Shown one piece after another: positions 42,022 to 51,300 of a DNA stretch of 64,000 bases (position 1 is the stretch's first letter; each line of letters begins with the position of its first letter). Source of the DNA: JAKACA01 sp963735115 (GTDB lineage Bacteria > Actinomycetota > Acidimicrobiia > Acidimicrobiales > Bog-793); assembly GCA_963735115.1 (NCBI GenBank), contig CAVTJR010000003.1:496001-560000 (forward strand), in the 5' to 3' direction. The notes beneath the pieces were generated by a model that did not search any database, was not told the DNA's origin, and was given only the letters and a program-made list of their open reading frames with translations. Made by a program: the position numbers and the translations under genes.

Positions 42022-42783
42022 GAGGGTGCCTTGGTGGAGATTTCGGCGAGACTGACCTCGCTGGCCGCACTCGCGGCAGTCACCTGCGCCGCCGCCGCGG
42101 CAGGCACCTCGAGCGTCACCGCCTCGGTGCCTGTTGAGCTGGCTGCATCGGCTGCAGAGGGGAGGGCGACGGCGTACACCGTTCCTACTGCCACGATGTC
42201 CGCTTCCGAGGGCGACGACGAAGGAGCCGTCCCCGAGGACTCTGTGCTCGTCGGGAGACTGGAGCTCTGGCCACCAAGCACGACGAGCACGGAGTCGCCC
42301 GCTACGAGTCCCGCCGGAGCTTGATCAGTCTGGAGGCTCGTGCCGACCAGGGCCTCGCTCGAAGCTATCGGCATCTCGGAGGTCAGGTCGGCTGGCACGA
42401 GCAAACTGCCCGGCTCGAGTGGCTCGCTTGCGCGCCGTCCGACGACAGTAGGTGACTCAGCAATCGGTACGGCAGCCAAGCCGCTCCCAGCGGCGAGGCT
42501 CACGCCGGTGAGATCGCTCGACGTGATCACCGAGCCTTGTGGCACGAAGGTGGCGACCGCGAGATAACTCGATCGATGGTTGAAGTGCGCCGCTACCTCC
42601 GCACCCGATAACGCGGCATCCGAGCACGATGAGTACGCCGAGCGCGCTCAGGATGGGTCGCCGCGCCTCGGGGCTCGGTGCTCGCCAGCCGGGCTGCGCG
42701 GGCTGGTCGGCGGAGTCACCGAGCCGGAGGTCGTCGTGGATGCGCTCCTCGAAGCGCGGACGATCCGGCGTTGCGATTGGCAT
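42018..42783 (-). pseudogene. CpaB/RcpC-like SAF-domain pilus protein, frameshifted
   Basis: Read with one frame change the gene encodes about 255 residues. The first frame (from ATG 42783) gives a soluble N-tail and the start of a membrane helix (RRPILSALGVLIVLGC). At about 42613-42618 the sense moves to the next frame, which continues the helix and then the SAF domain (ATFVPQGSVITSSDLTGVSL), with a Ser/Thr-rich stretch and an Ala-rich C-terminus. Removing one base in the TGCCGCG stretch restores a normal CpaB protein. It is first in the tad operon and overlaps cpaE by ATGA. Error or true mutation cannot be separated here. Confidence 0.75.
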
Positions 42784-42926
42784 GACCGCATCCTCCGCTG
42801 TCGACCTACCGATCCACCTACCGGCGCTGGACGGACTTATCCACCTACGCGTTCACAGCCCTCCGGTGCTTTGTAATCGCGAGAGGGAGTGCCCTCGAAG
42901 TCATTGCAGCGACAAAGGAGATGGAG

Positions 42927-43763
42927 ATGGAAGAAGTCGAAGGGGCCGAGGCCCTTGGCGGTGGGCAGCAGGCGGTGGCGCCGGCGACCGACGGTATGCG
43001 GGGGCCGCGACGGCGTGCACCCAGGCGACAGGCCCTCGTGGCCGGCGGGGTGGCGCTCGTGGTGGCGGGAGCGGCGGTCGGCTTCGCCCTCAATTCGGGG
43101 CATACGAGCGGGCTCGCGTCCAACACCTCTGCGCTTACCGAACCTGGCGCGCAGATCACCGTCACCGGCAGTGCCACGGTGCAGGGAACGCCGGACACCG
43201 TCAACTTCCAGATCGGCGTGGACTCCACCGGCTCGAATGCCACGATCGCCCTCGACAAGAACAACGCCGAGGTGAGCAACCTGGAGGCCGCTCTCGAGGC
43301 CCACGGTGTAACCGCCTCCGAGATGCAGACGTCCCAGCTGGACATCTACGCCAACACCGACAACCGCGGGGCCATCACGGGTTTCTCGGTCGATGACGAC
43401 CTCAACGTCACGATGAACCAGGTCTCCGACGCCGGGGCGGCTCTCGATGCCGCCGCCGATGCCGTCGGCAACGACGTCAGCCTCAATGGCATCTCGTTCT
43501 CGATCGCCAACACCTCCAGCCTGTTGGCGACGGCGCGTGCCGAGGCCATGGCGAACGCTCGCACCGAGGCCGACCAGCTGGCCGCCGGCGGCGGCGTGAA
43601 GCTCGGGCCGATCGTGCGAGTGACCGACGAGGAGAACGCCCCGGTGACCTACAACTACCCCGTGCCCCTCGCCGAGGGCGCCGCCCGCGCCAGCGTGCCC
43701 ATCGAGACCGGCACCCAGCCCATCAGTGTGCAGGTGAGTGTGGTCTACTCACTGCAGGGCTGA
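42927..43763 (+). CDS. SIMPL-domain (DUF541) exported protein
   Basis: A 278-residue protein. A basic N-region and hydrophobic helix (LVAGGVALVVAGAAVGFAL) anchor or export it. The DUF541/SIMPL domain begins at ITVTGSATVQGTPDTVNF and includes LEAALEAHGVTASEMQTSQL and the conserved LLATARAEAMANARTEADQL helix. Members are periplasmic or outer-surface proteins linked to oxidative or envelope stress, without a known activity. AAGGAG sits six bases before the ATG at 42927, so that start is preferred over 42921. Confidence 0.85.
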   Translation: MEEVEGAEALGGGQQAVAPATDGMRGPRRRAPRRQALVAGGVALVVAGAAVGFALNSGHTSGLASNTSALTEPGAQITVTGSATVQGTPDTVNFQIGVDSTGSNATIALDKNNAEVSNLEAALEAHGVTASEMQTSQLDIYANTDNRGAITGFSVDDDLNVTMNQVSDAGAALDAAADAVGNDVSLNGISFSIANTSSLLATARAEAMANARTEADQLAAGGGVKLGPIVRVTDEENAPVTYNYPVPLAEGAARASVPIETGTQPISVQVSVVYSLQG

Positions 43764-43812
43764 TCAAAGAACCCGTACGCGATTCCCCACCGTGACGCCT
43801 TTGTAGGAACAG

Positions 43813-45102
43813 ATGGACGACGACCTCGACTTCACGAAGATGCTCGACGACGGTGACCGGCCGGCGGCGTCCCCCGACGTGCTCCGCCAGGTGGTCGCCC
43901 GCCACCGCCGGCGGCGTGCGCGCCACTACCGCCTGGTGGCGACGTCGGCGATCGTCATCGCCCTCGCCGGAGCCGGGGTCGGAGTAGGCCTTAACGAGAA
44001 CGGCGCTACCCACAACGCCGCCGGCGAGCGCCCGCCGTCCTCGGGCCGAGCGCCCGCGGGCCTGCGATGGGACTCGGGCATCGCCGTCGGAGCGAAGACA
44101 TCCGTCCTGGCTCCGGCGGCGTCGGACCACGGGCAACCCAGCACCCTCACCCCCGAGCCAGCGGTCGAGCCGGGCGAGTTCGGCTTCGCCGCCACTTCCA
44201 AGGCCGCGTCGTCGCAGGGCGGACCTCTCCGGCTCCCCGTGCCGGCTGCCACGCCGACCAACGCCGGCGGCGGCTACGGCTACGGCATCGCCAGGGGTTG
44301 CAAGGCGGGCTGTGGCGTCCTCTTCAACCCCCTCGCCCCGAGGGCGCTCTTCACCCGCCACGTGGATGGGATCACGCTGACGGCATCGCTCGAGCCCTTC
44401 GCCTTCCCGGTGGTGCTTCGGGCGAACGGAATCCCGGTGTCGGGGGCGGCTCCGGCGGGCGGTTCCGCACCGGCGCCGGCGCCCACGCCCCGCAGTACGG
44501 GCACGACCAGCAAAGGCGTCCGGCCGCTGCTGACTCCGAAGCCGATTCCCATCGAGGGCATCTGCCCGGTCGGGAGCGAGCTCGTCGTCACGATCGCCTA
44601 CAAGGGAACGACCGAGACTCTCTTCGTCCCCGCCGGTGGCCCGAGCACCCGGCCCTTCTCCGTCGTGGCGTCCGCCGCCACCCAGCTGCCGGGAGCGGCC
44701 TCGATCGCCCTCGCCGTCGCCCACACGAGCGCCGGCGTGTCGACGGTCTCGGCAAGCTTCGCCTCTGGCGCCTCCGACGCCATGGCGCCGAAGGACGGCT
44801 GGGTAGTGCTCGCCCAGGTGCTGCCTTCCTCCGCCGACCTGGCGCGGGCGGGCACCGTCACCCTCGTTGCGAAGTCGAGCTCCGGTGCGACGCTCGAAAC
44901 GGTGAGCCTGCCGGCTTCCGGAGCCCTTGCGACGGCGCCGGCGCTGGGGTTGTGCCGCTATCTCGTCCAGCCGGTCAACGCCGTCGGCGTGGTCTCGCCG
45001 CCTGCCGTCGGCCACGCGAAGGCAGGAGCCACCGGCTCGGGCTCGTCCTCGACCTCCGTCGGAGCCAGCGTCGTCGCGCCGTCGTCGAGAACCACGACCT
45101 GA
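43813..45102 (+). CDS. Single-pass membrane protein upstream of an ECF sigma factor
   Basis: A 429-residue protein with a 40-residue acidic/basic cytoplasmic N-terminus (DDDLDFTKMLDDGDRP, then VVARHRRRRARHYR), one membrane helix (LVATSAIVIALAGAGVGVGL), and a Gly/Ala/Pro/Ser-rich extracellular part. Its stop immediately precedes the sigma factor's GTG. The topology is like an anti-sigma factor or sensor, but I see no zinc-binding anti-sigma motif (H-x3-C-x2-C). Function is inferred only from position. Confidence 0.75.
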   Translation: MDDDLDFTKMLDDGDRPAASPDVLRQVVARHRRRRARHYRLVATSAIVIALAGAGVGVGLNENGATHNAAGERPPSSGRAPAGLRWDSGIAVGAKTSVLAPAASDHGQPSTLTPEPAVEPGEFGFAATSKAASSQGGPLRLPVPAATPTNAGGGYGYGIARGCKAGCGVLFNPLAPRALFTRHVDGITLTASLEPFAFPVVLRANGIPVSGAAPAGGSAPAPAPTPRSTGTTSKGVRPLLTPKPIPIEGICPVGSELVVTIAYKGTTETLFVPAGGPSTRPFSVVASAATQLPGAASIALAVAHTSAGVSTVSASFASGASDAMAPKDGWVVLAQVLPSSADLARAGTVTLVAKSSSGATLETVSLPASGALATAPALGLCRYLVQPVNAVGVVSPPAVGHAKAGATGSGSSSTSVGASVVAPSSRTTT

Positions 45103-45657
45103 GTGTCGACGACGCTCCTGCTGGCTGACCCAGAGATCGGAAGCGCCCTGAGTCAGACTGTCGAGATACCAGCTGACCCGGCCGCCGGTACGGCCAGCGA
45201 CTTCATCGAGGTCTACGAGGCGCACTACGGGCGCTTGGTGCGCGCCCTCGAGATCGGAGGTCTCGAGCGCGCAACGGCGGAAGACGTCGCCCAGGAGGCC
45301 TTCGCCCGCACGCTCGGTCACTGGCGGCGCGTGCGCCTCGGGACGAACCCGGCCGGCTACGTGTACCGCGTCGGGTTCCGCCTGGCGAGGCGGAGCTTTC
45401 GGCGGGAGGAGTCGCTCGCAGTAGAGCCGGTGGGCTCCGGCGACGTCGCCGGCCAGGTCGCAACGCGCACGGCCGTCGAGGCGGCCCTGGCAGCGATGCC
45501 TCCCCGCCGGCGCGCCTGTGCCGTCATGTGCCTCATGAGCGGTTTGAGCACGAAGGAGGCGGCGCGCTCGCTCGGCATCGCAGAGGGAACCGTTCGCAAG
45601 CAGCTCGAGCTTGCCCGCGCCTCACTCCGATCCCAGCTGGGCGACTCGCAGCTCTGA
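45103..45657 (+). CDS. ECF-type RNA polymerase sigma factor
   Basis: A 184-residue sigma-70 family ECF protein. Region 2 is FIEVYEAHYGRLVRALEI and ATAEDVAQEAFARTLGHW; region 4 is ALAAMPPRRRACAVMCLMSG followed by the HTH LSTKEAARSLGIAEGTVRKQL. The GTG follows the stop of the membrane protein gene directly, so they form a unit, with the usual order of sigma and anti-sigma reversed. Target promoters unknown. Confidence 0.9.
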   Translation: MSTTLLLADPEIGSALSQTVEIPADPAAGTASDFIEVYEAHYGRLVRALEIGGLERATAEDVAQEAFARTLGHWRRVRLGTNPAGYVYRVGFRLARRSFRREESLAVEPVGSGDVAGQVATRTAVEAALAAMPPRRRACAVMCLMSGLSTKEAARSLGIAEGTVRKQLELARASLRSQLGDSQL

Positions 45658-45667
45658 GCCGGCGGGG

Positions 45668-45707
45668 ATCCGATCTGAGCCGCGACCCCTATCCGATCTG
45701 AGCCGCG
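45668..45707. repeat. 17-bp direct repeat between sigma factor and rimP
   Basis: ATCCGATCTGAGCCGCG occurs at 45668-45684 and 45691-45707, 23 bases apart start to start. It lies upstream of the predicted rimP promoter. It could bind an activator or be a simple duplication. Confidence 0.6.
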
Positions 45708-45756
45708 GCCGGGGTCGGACGCCGGAGCCGGGGGCACGCGAAGGCCCTTGCGGGAC

Positions 45757-45762
45757 TATGAT
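45757..45762 (+). promoter_or_regulatory. Possible -10 element of the rimP-nusA-infB operon
   Basis: TATGAT at 45757-45762 would start transcription near 45769 and produce a leader containing the hairpin at 45800. The matching -35 (GCACGC) is poor, so this is weakly supported. Confidence 0.3.
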
Positions 45763-45799
45763 CTCCCGAGCCGTTCAGTGGAGATTTGCTGTGGAGGGA

Positions 45800-45827
45800 C
45801 GTGGGCGGTTGCCCACGTTTTTGTTTT
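45800..45827 (+). terminator. Intrinsic terminator or attenuator before rimP
   Basis: CGTGGGC-GGTT-GCCCACG is a perfect 7-bp stem with a 4-base loop, followed by TTTTTGTTTT. It ends 46 bases before the rimP ATG. It could end the sigma factor transcript or act as an attenuator in the leader of the nusA operon, where NusA-dependent feedback would make sense. Confidence 0.8.
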
Positions 45828-45872
45828 GTCGGGAGTCGGGTCGGACACGAGGCCGAGGAAGGAGCAGGCGAC

Positions 45873-46574
45873 ATGAACACCGCAGAGACGGTGGAACGTG
45901 TCGTCGCGCCCGTGCTTTCGACCCTCGGCATCGAGCTCGTGGACGTGGAGTCCCATCCCGGCCACCTGCGAGTCACGATCGACCGCAGCTCGGGCCTCGA
46001 TCTGGCCGCCATCAGCCAGGCCACGACGGCCGTGTCCCATGCCCTCGACGAGGCCGACGCCGTTCCCGGCGGGCGCTACGAGCTCGAGGTGTCGAGCCCG
46101 GGGCTGGAGCGGCGCCTGCGCCGGCCCGAGCACTTCGCTCGCTTCGTCGGCACCGAGATCGCCGTGCGGCTGCGCCCCGGCGTGGCCGAGGACGGCGAGC
46201 GGCGTGTCGAGGGGCAGCTGGTAGCCGCTGACGAGGCCGGCATCGAGCTCGAGCTGGCATCACCGGGTGGCAAACGGCGGATCCGCTACGGCGACCTCGA
46301 GCGCGCCCACACGATCTTCGACTGGCGGGCCGCCCTTGCGAGCGCCCCGTCGACCGAGCGCGCCAACCGCCGCCAGGCGCGCCCGTCGGCCGCCGAGCGG
46401 AGCCGGGCGGCCGCCGCCGCCCGCACAGCCGGCGCTGCTCACACGACGGCCGAGCCGGCGACATCGCCGGCTGCGACAGACAATCGGCGGCGCCCGAGCA
46501 CCACCAGCAACGACCGAACCCGACGCCAAGCAACGACGACTGACGACGACCGACACGTGACGGAGACCCCATGA
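45873..46574 (+). CDS. rimP: Ribosome maturation factor RimP
   Basis: A 233-residue RimP from ATG 45873, with GGAAGGAG upstream. N-terminal alpha/beta domain: APVLSTLGIELVDVESHPGH and IDRSSGLDLAAISQAT; YELEVSSPGLERRL is the family signature; the C-terminal SH3-like domain covers FVGTEIAVRLRPG to RYGDLERAHTIFDW. After that an Ala/Arg/Thr-rich tail of about 75 residues is unusual and probably disordered. RimP aids 30S subunit maturation. It overlaps nusA by ATGA. Confidence 0.93.
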   Translation: MNTAETVERVVAPVLSTLGIELVDVESHPGHLRVTIDRSSGLDLAAISQATTAVSHALDEADAVPGGRYELEVSSPGLERRLRRPEHFARFVGTEIAVRLRPGVAEDGERRVEGQLVAADEAGIELELASPGGKRRIRYGDLERAHTIFDWRAALASAPSTERANRRQARPSAAERSRAAAAARTAGAAHTTAEPATSPAATDNRRRPSTTSNDRTRRQATTTDDDRHVTETP

Positions 46575-47890
46575 GCGCGACGAATTTCGACCTTCTCGAG
46601 GCCCTGCAGCAGATGGCGAGGGACAAGGGGATCACGGTCGAGACGCTCTTCGACGCCCTCGCCAACGCCCTCGTGGCGGCCTACAAGCGCCTGCCGAGCG
46701 CAGCCGAGGAGGCCGTCGTCACCATCGACCCGGATGTGGGAGAGATCCGTGTCTACGGCCAGGAGCTGGACGAAGAGGGCAACGTCATCCGCGAGTGGGA
46801 CGACACCCCGGCCGACTTCGGCCGCATCGCCGCCCAGGCCGCCAAGCAGGTGCTCATGCAGCGGGTCCGCGAGGCCGAGCGGGACAAGAAGTACGAGGAG
46901 TACGCCGGCCGGGAGGGTGACATCGTCACCGGCATCATCCAGCAGACCGACAGCCGCTTCACCCTGCTCGACCTCGGCAAGGTGGAGGCGCTGCTGCCGC
47001 AGGCCGAGCAGGTCCCTTACGAGCGCTACGACCATGGCGCCCGCCTGAAGGCCTACATCGTCGAGGTGCGCAAGACCACCAAGGGCCCCCAGATCGTCGT
47101 CTCGCGCAGCCACCCCGGCCTCATCAAGCGGCTGTTCGAGCTGGAGGTGCCGGAGATCTCCAACGGCATCGTCGAGATCAAGGCGTGCGCCCGCGAGCCC
47201 GGGCACCGCACGAAGATCGCCGTCTGGTCGAACGACGCCAACGTCGACCCGGTGGGAGCCTGCGTGGGCGCCCGCGGAGCCCGCGTGCGCATGGTGACGA
47301 CCGAGCTGCGAGGCGAGAAGGTCGACATCGTCCCGTTCTCGGACGATCCCGCCGAGTTCGTCGCACGCGCCCTGCAGCCTGCCAAGGTGAAAGAGGTGCT
47401 CCTCGACGAGGAGCGCGGCCGGGCGACGGTCATCGTGCACGACTACCAGCTGTCGCTCGCCATCGGGAAGGAAGGGCAGAACGCCCGCCTGGCCGCCCGC
47501 CTCACGGGCTGGCACATCGACATCCGCAGCGAGTCCGAGCTCGCCGCCGAAGAGGCCGCCTACGAGCAGGCCGACTGGGCGGAGGGCGAGTGGGTGGAGG
47601 ACGAGTCCGGCGAGATGGTCTGGCGACCTGCCGAGGGCGGCGAGTCCGTCTCGGCCCAGCAGTGGGCCGCCGGCGGGGCAGAGGAGTCCGTCGAGCCGGA
47701 GGCCGCGGCCGATCCCGCCGAGGAGGTCACGCCGGAGGTGCTGGCAGAGGCGGAAGCCGTCGTCGAGATGGCGGAGGAGGACGAGGAGCTCGAAGAGGTG
47801 GCCACCGAGCTCGAGCGCTCCGCCGAGGACGAGACGGACAACCCGGACGTCGCCGAGCCGGCGAGCGACCCACCGGCCAGCGAGGACTAG
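46571..47890 (+). CDS. nusA: Transcription termination/antitermination factor NusA
   Basis: A 439-residue NusA: N-terminal RNAP-binding domain (LLEALQQMARDKGITVETLF), S1 domain (GDIVTGIIQQTDSRFTLLDL), KH1 (VGACVGARGARVRMVTTEL) and KH2 (LAIGKEGQNARLAARLTGW). The C-terminal 90 residues are strongly acidic and low-complexity (EEVTPEVLAEAEAVVEMAEE), in place of the repeats of E. coli NusA. Part of rimP-nusA-ylxR-infB. Confidence 0.96.
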   Translation: MSATNFDLLEALQQMARDKGITVETLFDALANALVAAYKRLPSAAEEAVVTIDPDVGEIRVYGQELDEEGNVIREWDDTPADFGRIAAQAAKQVLMQRVREAERDKKYEEYAGREGDIVTGIIQQTDSRFTLLDLGKVEALLPQAEQVPYERYDHGARLKAYIVEVRKTTKGPQIVVSRSHPGLIKRLFELEVPEISNGIVEIKACAREPGHRTKIAVWSNDANVDPVGACVGARGARVRMVTTELRGEKVDIVPFSDDPAEFVARALQPAKVKEVLLDEERGRATVIVHDYQLSLAIGKEGQNARLAARLTGWHIDIRSESELAAEEAAYEQADWAEGEWVEDESGEMVWRPAEGGESVSAQQWAAGGAEESVEPEAAADPAEEVTPEVLAEAEAVVEMAEEDEELEEVATELERSAEDETDNPDVAEPASDPPASED

Positions 47891-47904
47891 GCGCGGTCGC
47901 AGGC

Positions 47905-48168
47905 GTGCCCGAGCCGGTCCGCACCTGCATCGGGTGCCGCCGGCGGGCGCCCCAGAGCGAGCTCGTCCGCATCGTTCACGCCGACGGCGGTCTCCTCGTC
48001 AGCCGCACCGCCCCCGGACGGGGCGCCTGGCTGTGCGCCCGGACGCCTGGCTGCGCTGAACTGGCCCTAGAGCGAAACGCCTTCTCGCGGGCCCTTCGAA
48101 TCGTCGTCGCACCCGGCCTCGCGGAGGCGCTCGCTCGCGAGCTCGGGAAGGCTCCAGCCGGGGCCTGA
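47905..48168 (+). CDS. ylxR: YlxR/RnpM family RNA-binding protein
   Basis: An 87-residue YlxR protein starting at GTG 47905, 14 bases after nusA. The signature RTCIGCRRRAPQSELVRI and GRGAWLC are intact, followed by AFSRALR. YlxR proteins bind RNA, and the Bacillus homologue modulates RNase P. Its place between nusA and infB is conserved across many bacteria. Confidence 0.9.
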   Translation: MPEPVRTCIGCRRRAPQSELVRIVHADGGLLVSRTAPGRGAWLCARTPGCAELALERNAFSRALRIVVAPGLAEALARELGKAPAGA

Positions 48169-48354
48169 GACGGGCTCGGGAGGAGCCGGCGGGCACCCCT
48201 TCCCGACCCGGCCGGGGCCTTCCTGCCGGTACAACTTGTGTGGGTATCTCGTGCCCGGTTCACGGCAGCCGCCCCGGTGTGCGAGGATAGGAAACCGCGC
48301 CGGTGGTCAGCGTTGTCGCCGCGCGCGTCCCTGTAGAGAGGACCGAAGGGCCAG

Positions 48355-51300
48355 TTGCCGAAGAAGATCCGCGTCTACGAGCTCGGCAGAGAGCTCGGGC
48401 TCACGAACAAGGAAGCGCTCGACCTGTGCATCGAGCTCGGGATCGGCGTGAAGAGCCACTCGTCGTCCATCGAGGACGCCCAAGCCGACCGCGTCCGCCG
48501 CAAGGCGGACCGTGACGGTCTCCGCCGCCCGGTCCAGCCGGAGGAGCCGGCTCCGAGCGCCGGCACCACCACAGGTCGTGCACGCGCAGGCGCCCGCCGA
48601 GGCCAGGAGAGCGCCCCAGCCGTCGAGCCCACGGAACGAGCTGCCCGCCCGACAGTGGCCGACCTGCCGGCCGAGAGCGGTGGGACAGCAGCCCCACCGG
48701 CCGCGGCACCCGCCGCCCCTGCCACGCCGAGCCCGACGAGCCCGACGGCGCAACCCGCCGCTGACCCGGTCGCCGCCAGCACGCCGAGCCGTGTCAGCGC
48801 CCCGGCGGCCGATCTCGGAGGCGAGTCCCGCCTCGCCAGCCCCGGTACCCACGAGGCCCAGCCAGGTCACCGACTCGTCGTGAGCAGGCCTGCCAGCGAG
48901 CTCGGCGAGCCAGCACGTCAGGTAGCCCGCCCCGCCGCCTCAGCGGCCGCCCCGGCGCCCGCGGCTGCTGCCGGCGCACCGGCGGCAGCGCGCCCGGCCC
49001 CGGCGCAACGAGCCGCTTCTGCGCCCGCAGCCAGCACGAGCGCACCGGCTGCACCCAGCCGTGCACCTGCCGGAGGCCGCCCCAGCGAGGCCGAGCGCCC
49101 GAGTGGCGGCCCGGTTGCCGCGCCTCAGGCGCCTGCAGCAGCCGCCGCCGCGCCGGCTCCTGCCCCGGGCGCGACCCGCCCCGTGTCGCCTTCCGGCAAG
49201 TCGATCCCGCCGCCCCCGGGCGGACCGCCGCGGTCGATGACCGGTCGGCCGATCCCGCCGCCCCCGGGTGTGCGCCGCTCCACCCCGGGCGGACCGCCGG
49301 CGCCGGGCCGGACCGGCCCGGGGTCGCGACCGGCCGGCCCAGCTTCACCGCGCACGGGCTTCGGTACCGGCCGGCCGTCTCCGGGCGCCCGCCCAGGCGG
49401 CCCCTTCCCGGGCCGGAGCGGACCAGGATCCTCCACGGGTGCGGGCAGCACCGGCGGAGGAGGTTTTGGAGGGCGAAGCGGCGGCGCAGGCGGAGGCTTC
49501 GGTGGCGGCCGCGGAGGTATGACGCCGGGAGCCGGCGCTCCTCCGGGAGCTCGCGGAGGCGGCATCGGTGGGCGTGGGCGGGGACCGCAGCGTCCCGCCA
49601 GGCGCCGCCGCCGGCGCAACATCGAGGAGCTCGAGCCGATCCAGATCACGGCCTACATGCCCTCGAACGCCCCCGTGCCCGAAGGCGAGATCATCGTGGA
49701 GCGTGGCTCGACGCCCCAGCAGCTCGGTCCGAAGCTGAACCGCTCTGCGGGCGACGTGGTGCGCTTCCTGCTCCTGCAAGGTGAGATGGTGACGGCCACC
49801 CAGGCCCTCAGCGACGACATGATCGAGCTCTTCGCCGCGGAGATCGGCGCCCGCGTGCGGCTCGTCGACCCGGGCGAGGAGCAGGAGGCCGCTCTCCGGG
49901 CACGCTTCTTCGGCGATGGCGACGAGGAGGAGGAGGAGGACTCCGACCTGCGCCCGCGCCCGCCCATCGTGACGGTCATGGGTCACGTCGACCACGGCAA
50001 GACGCTCCTGCTCGACCGCATCCGCACCACGAACGTCGTCGCCAGCGAGGCCGGCGGCATCACCCAGCACATCGGCGCCTACCAGGTGGACTGGAACGGA
50101 CACCTCATCACCTTCATCGACACGCCCGGCCACGAGGCCTTCACGGCCATGCGCGCCCGGGGGGCGAGCGTGACCGACATCGTCGTGCTCGTGGTGGCGG
50201 CCGACGACGGCGTCATGCCCCAGACCGTGGAGGCCATCAACCACGCCAAGGCGGCCGAGGTCCCCATCGTGGTGGCCATCAACAAGATCGACCGCGAGGA
50301 TGCCGACCCGAACCGGGTCATGCAGCAGCTCTCCGAGCACGGCCTCGTGCCCGAGGCCTGGGGTGGCGACACGATCACCGTCGAGATGTCCGCCCTGCAG
50401 AACATCGGCGTCGACGACCTCCTCGAGCAGCTGGTCGTGCTCTCCGAGGTGCTCGAGCTGAAGGCCAACCCGGAGACGGACGCCCGCGGCGTCGTCCTCG
50501 AAGCCAACCTCGAGACCGGGCGCGGGCCGGTTGCCACCGTCATCGTGCTGCGCGGGACGCTCCGTGTGAGCGATCCCATCGTCGCCGGTCCTGCCTGGGG
50601 CCGCGTGAAGGCGCTCATCAACGACCACGGCGACCACATCAAAGAAGCCCCACCGTCCACGCCGGTGCAGGTGCTCGGCCTCTCCGAGCCCCCCATCGCC
50701 GGGGACGAGCTGCGCGTGACCGACGACACGTCCGTGGCGCGCACCGTGGGCGAGGCCCGCGAGCAGCGCATCCGCCTCGGCTCCTTCGCCCACTCCTCGG
50801 CGGCGGCGACGGCAGGTCCCGGCGCCAAGCTCGAGGACATCTTCGAGCAGATCAGCCGCGGCGAGACGGCGACGCTCAACCTCGTGCTCAAGGCCGACGT
50901 GCAGGGCTCGCTCGAGGCCGTCACCGAGAGCCTCCGCAAGCTCGAGCGGGACGAAGTCAAGATCTCCTTCGTCCACCGCGCCGTCGGCGGTATCACCGAG
51001 AGCGACGTCGACCTGGCCGCCGCCTCCGACGCCACCATCATCGGCTTCAACGTCCGGCCGGACCGGCGCGGCCGAGAGCTGGCGGACGCCCGCAAGGTGG
51101 AGATCCGCACCTACGAGATCATCTACAAGCTGATCGAGGACATCCAAGCGGCCATCCTCGGCATGCTCGCACCCGAGTTCGAAGAGGTCGTCACGGGTGA
51201 GGCCGAAGTGCGGGCCGTCTTCCGGGTGCCCCGGGTGGGGGCGATCGCCGGGTGCTACGTCCTCAGCGGCGTCATCACTCGTGGCTCGAAAGTGCGTTTC

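Noticed and set aside
42837..42844. TTATCCAC, a DnaA-box-like sequence
   Set aside because: Single copy, no cluster, no AT-rich region and no replication genes nearby; not an origin.
43723..45321. Long minus-strand open frame opposite the membrane protein and sigma factor
   Set aside because: Shadow frame; the plus-strand genes have clear domains and good starts.
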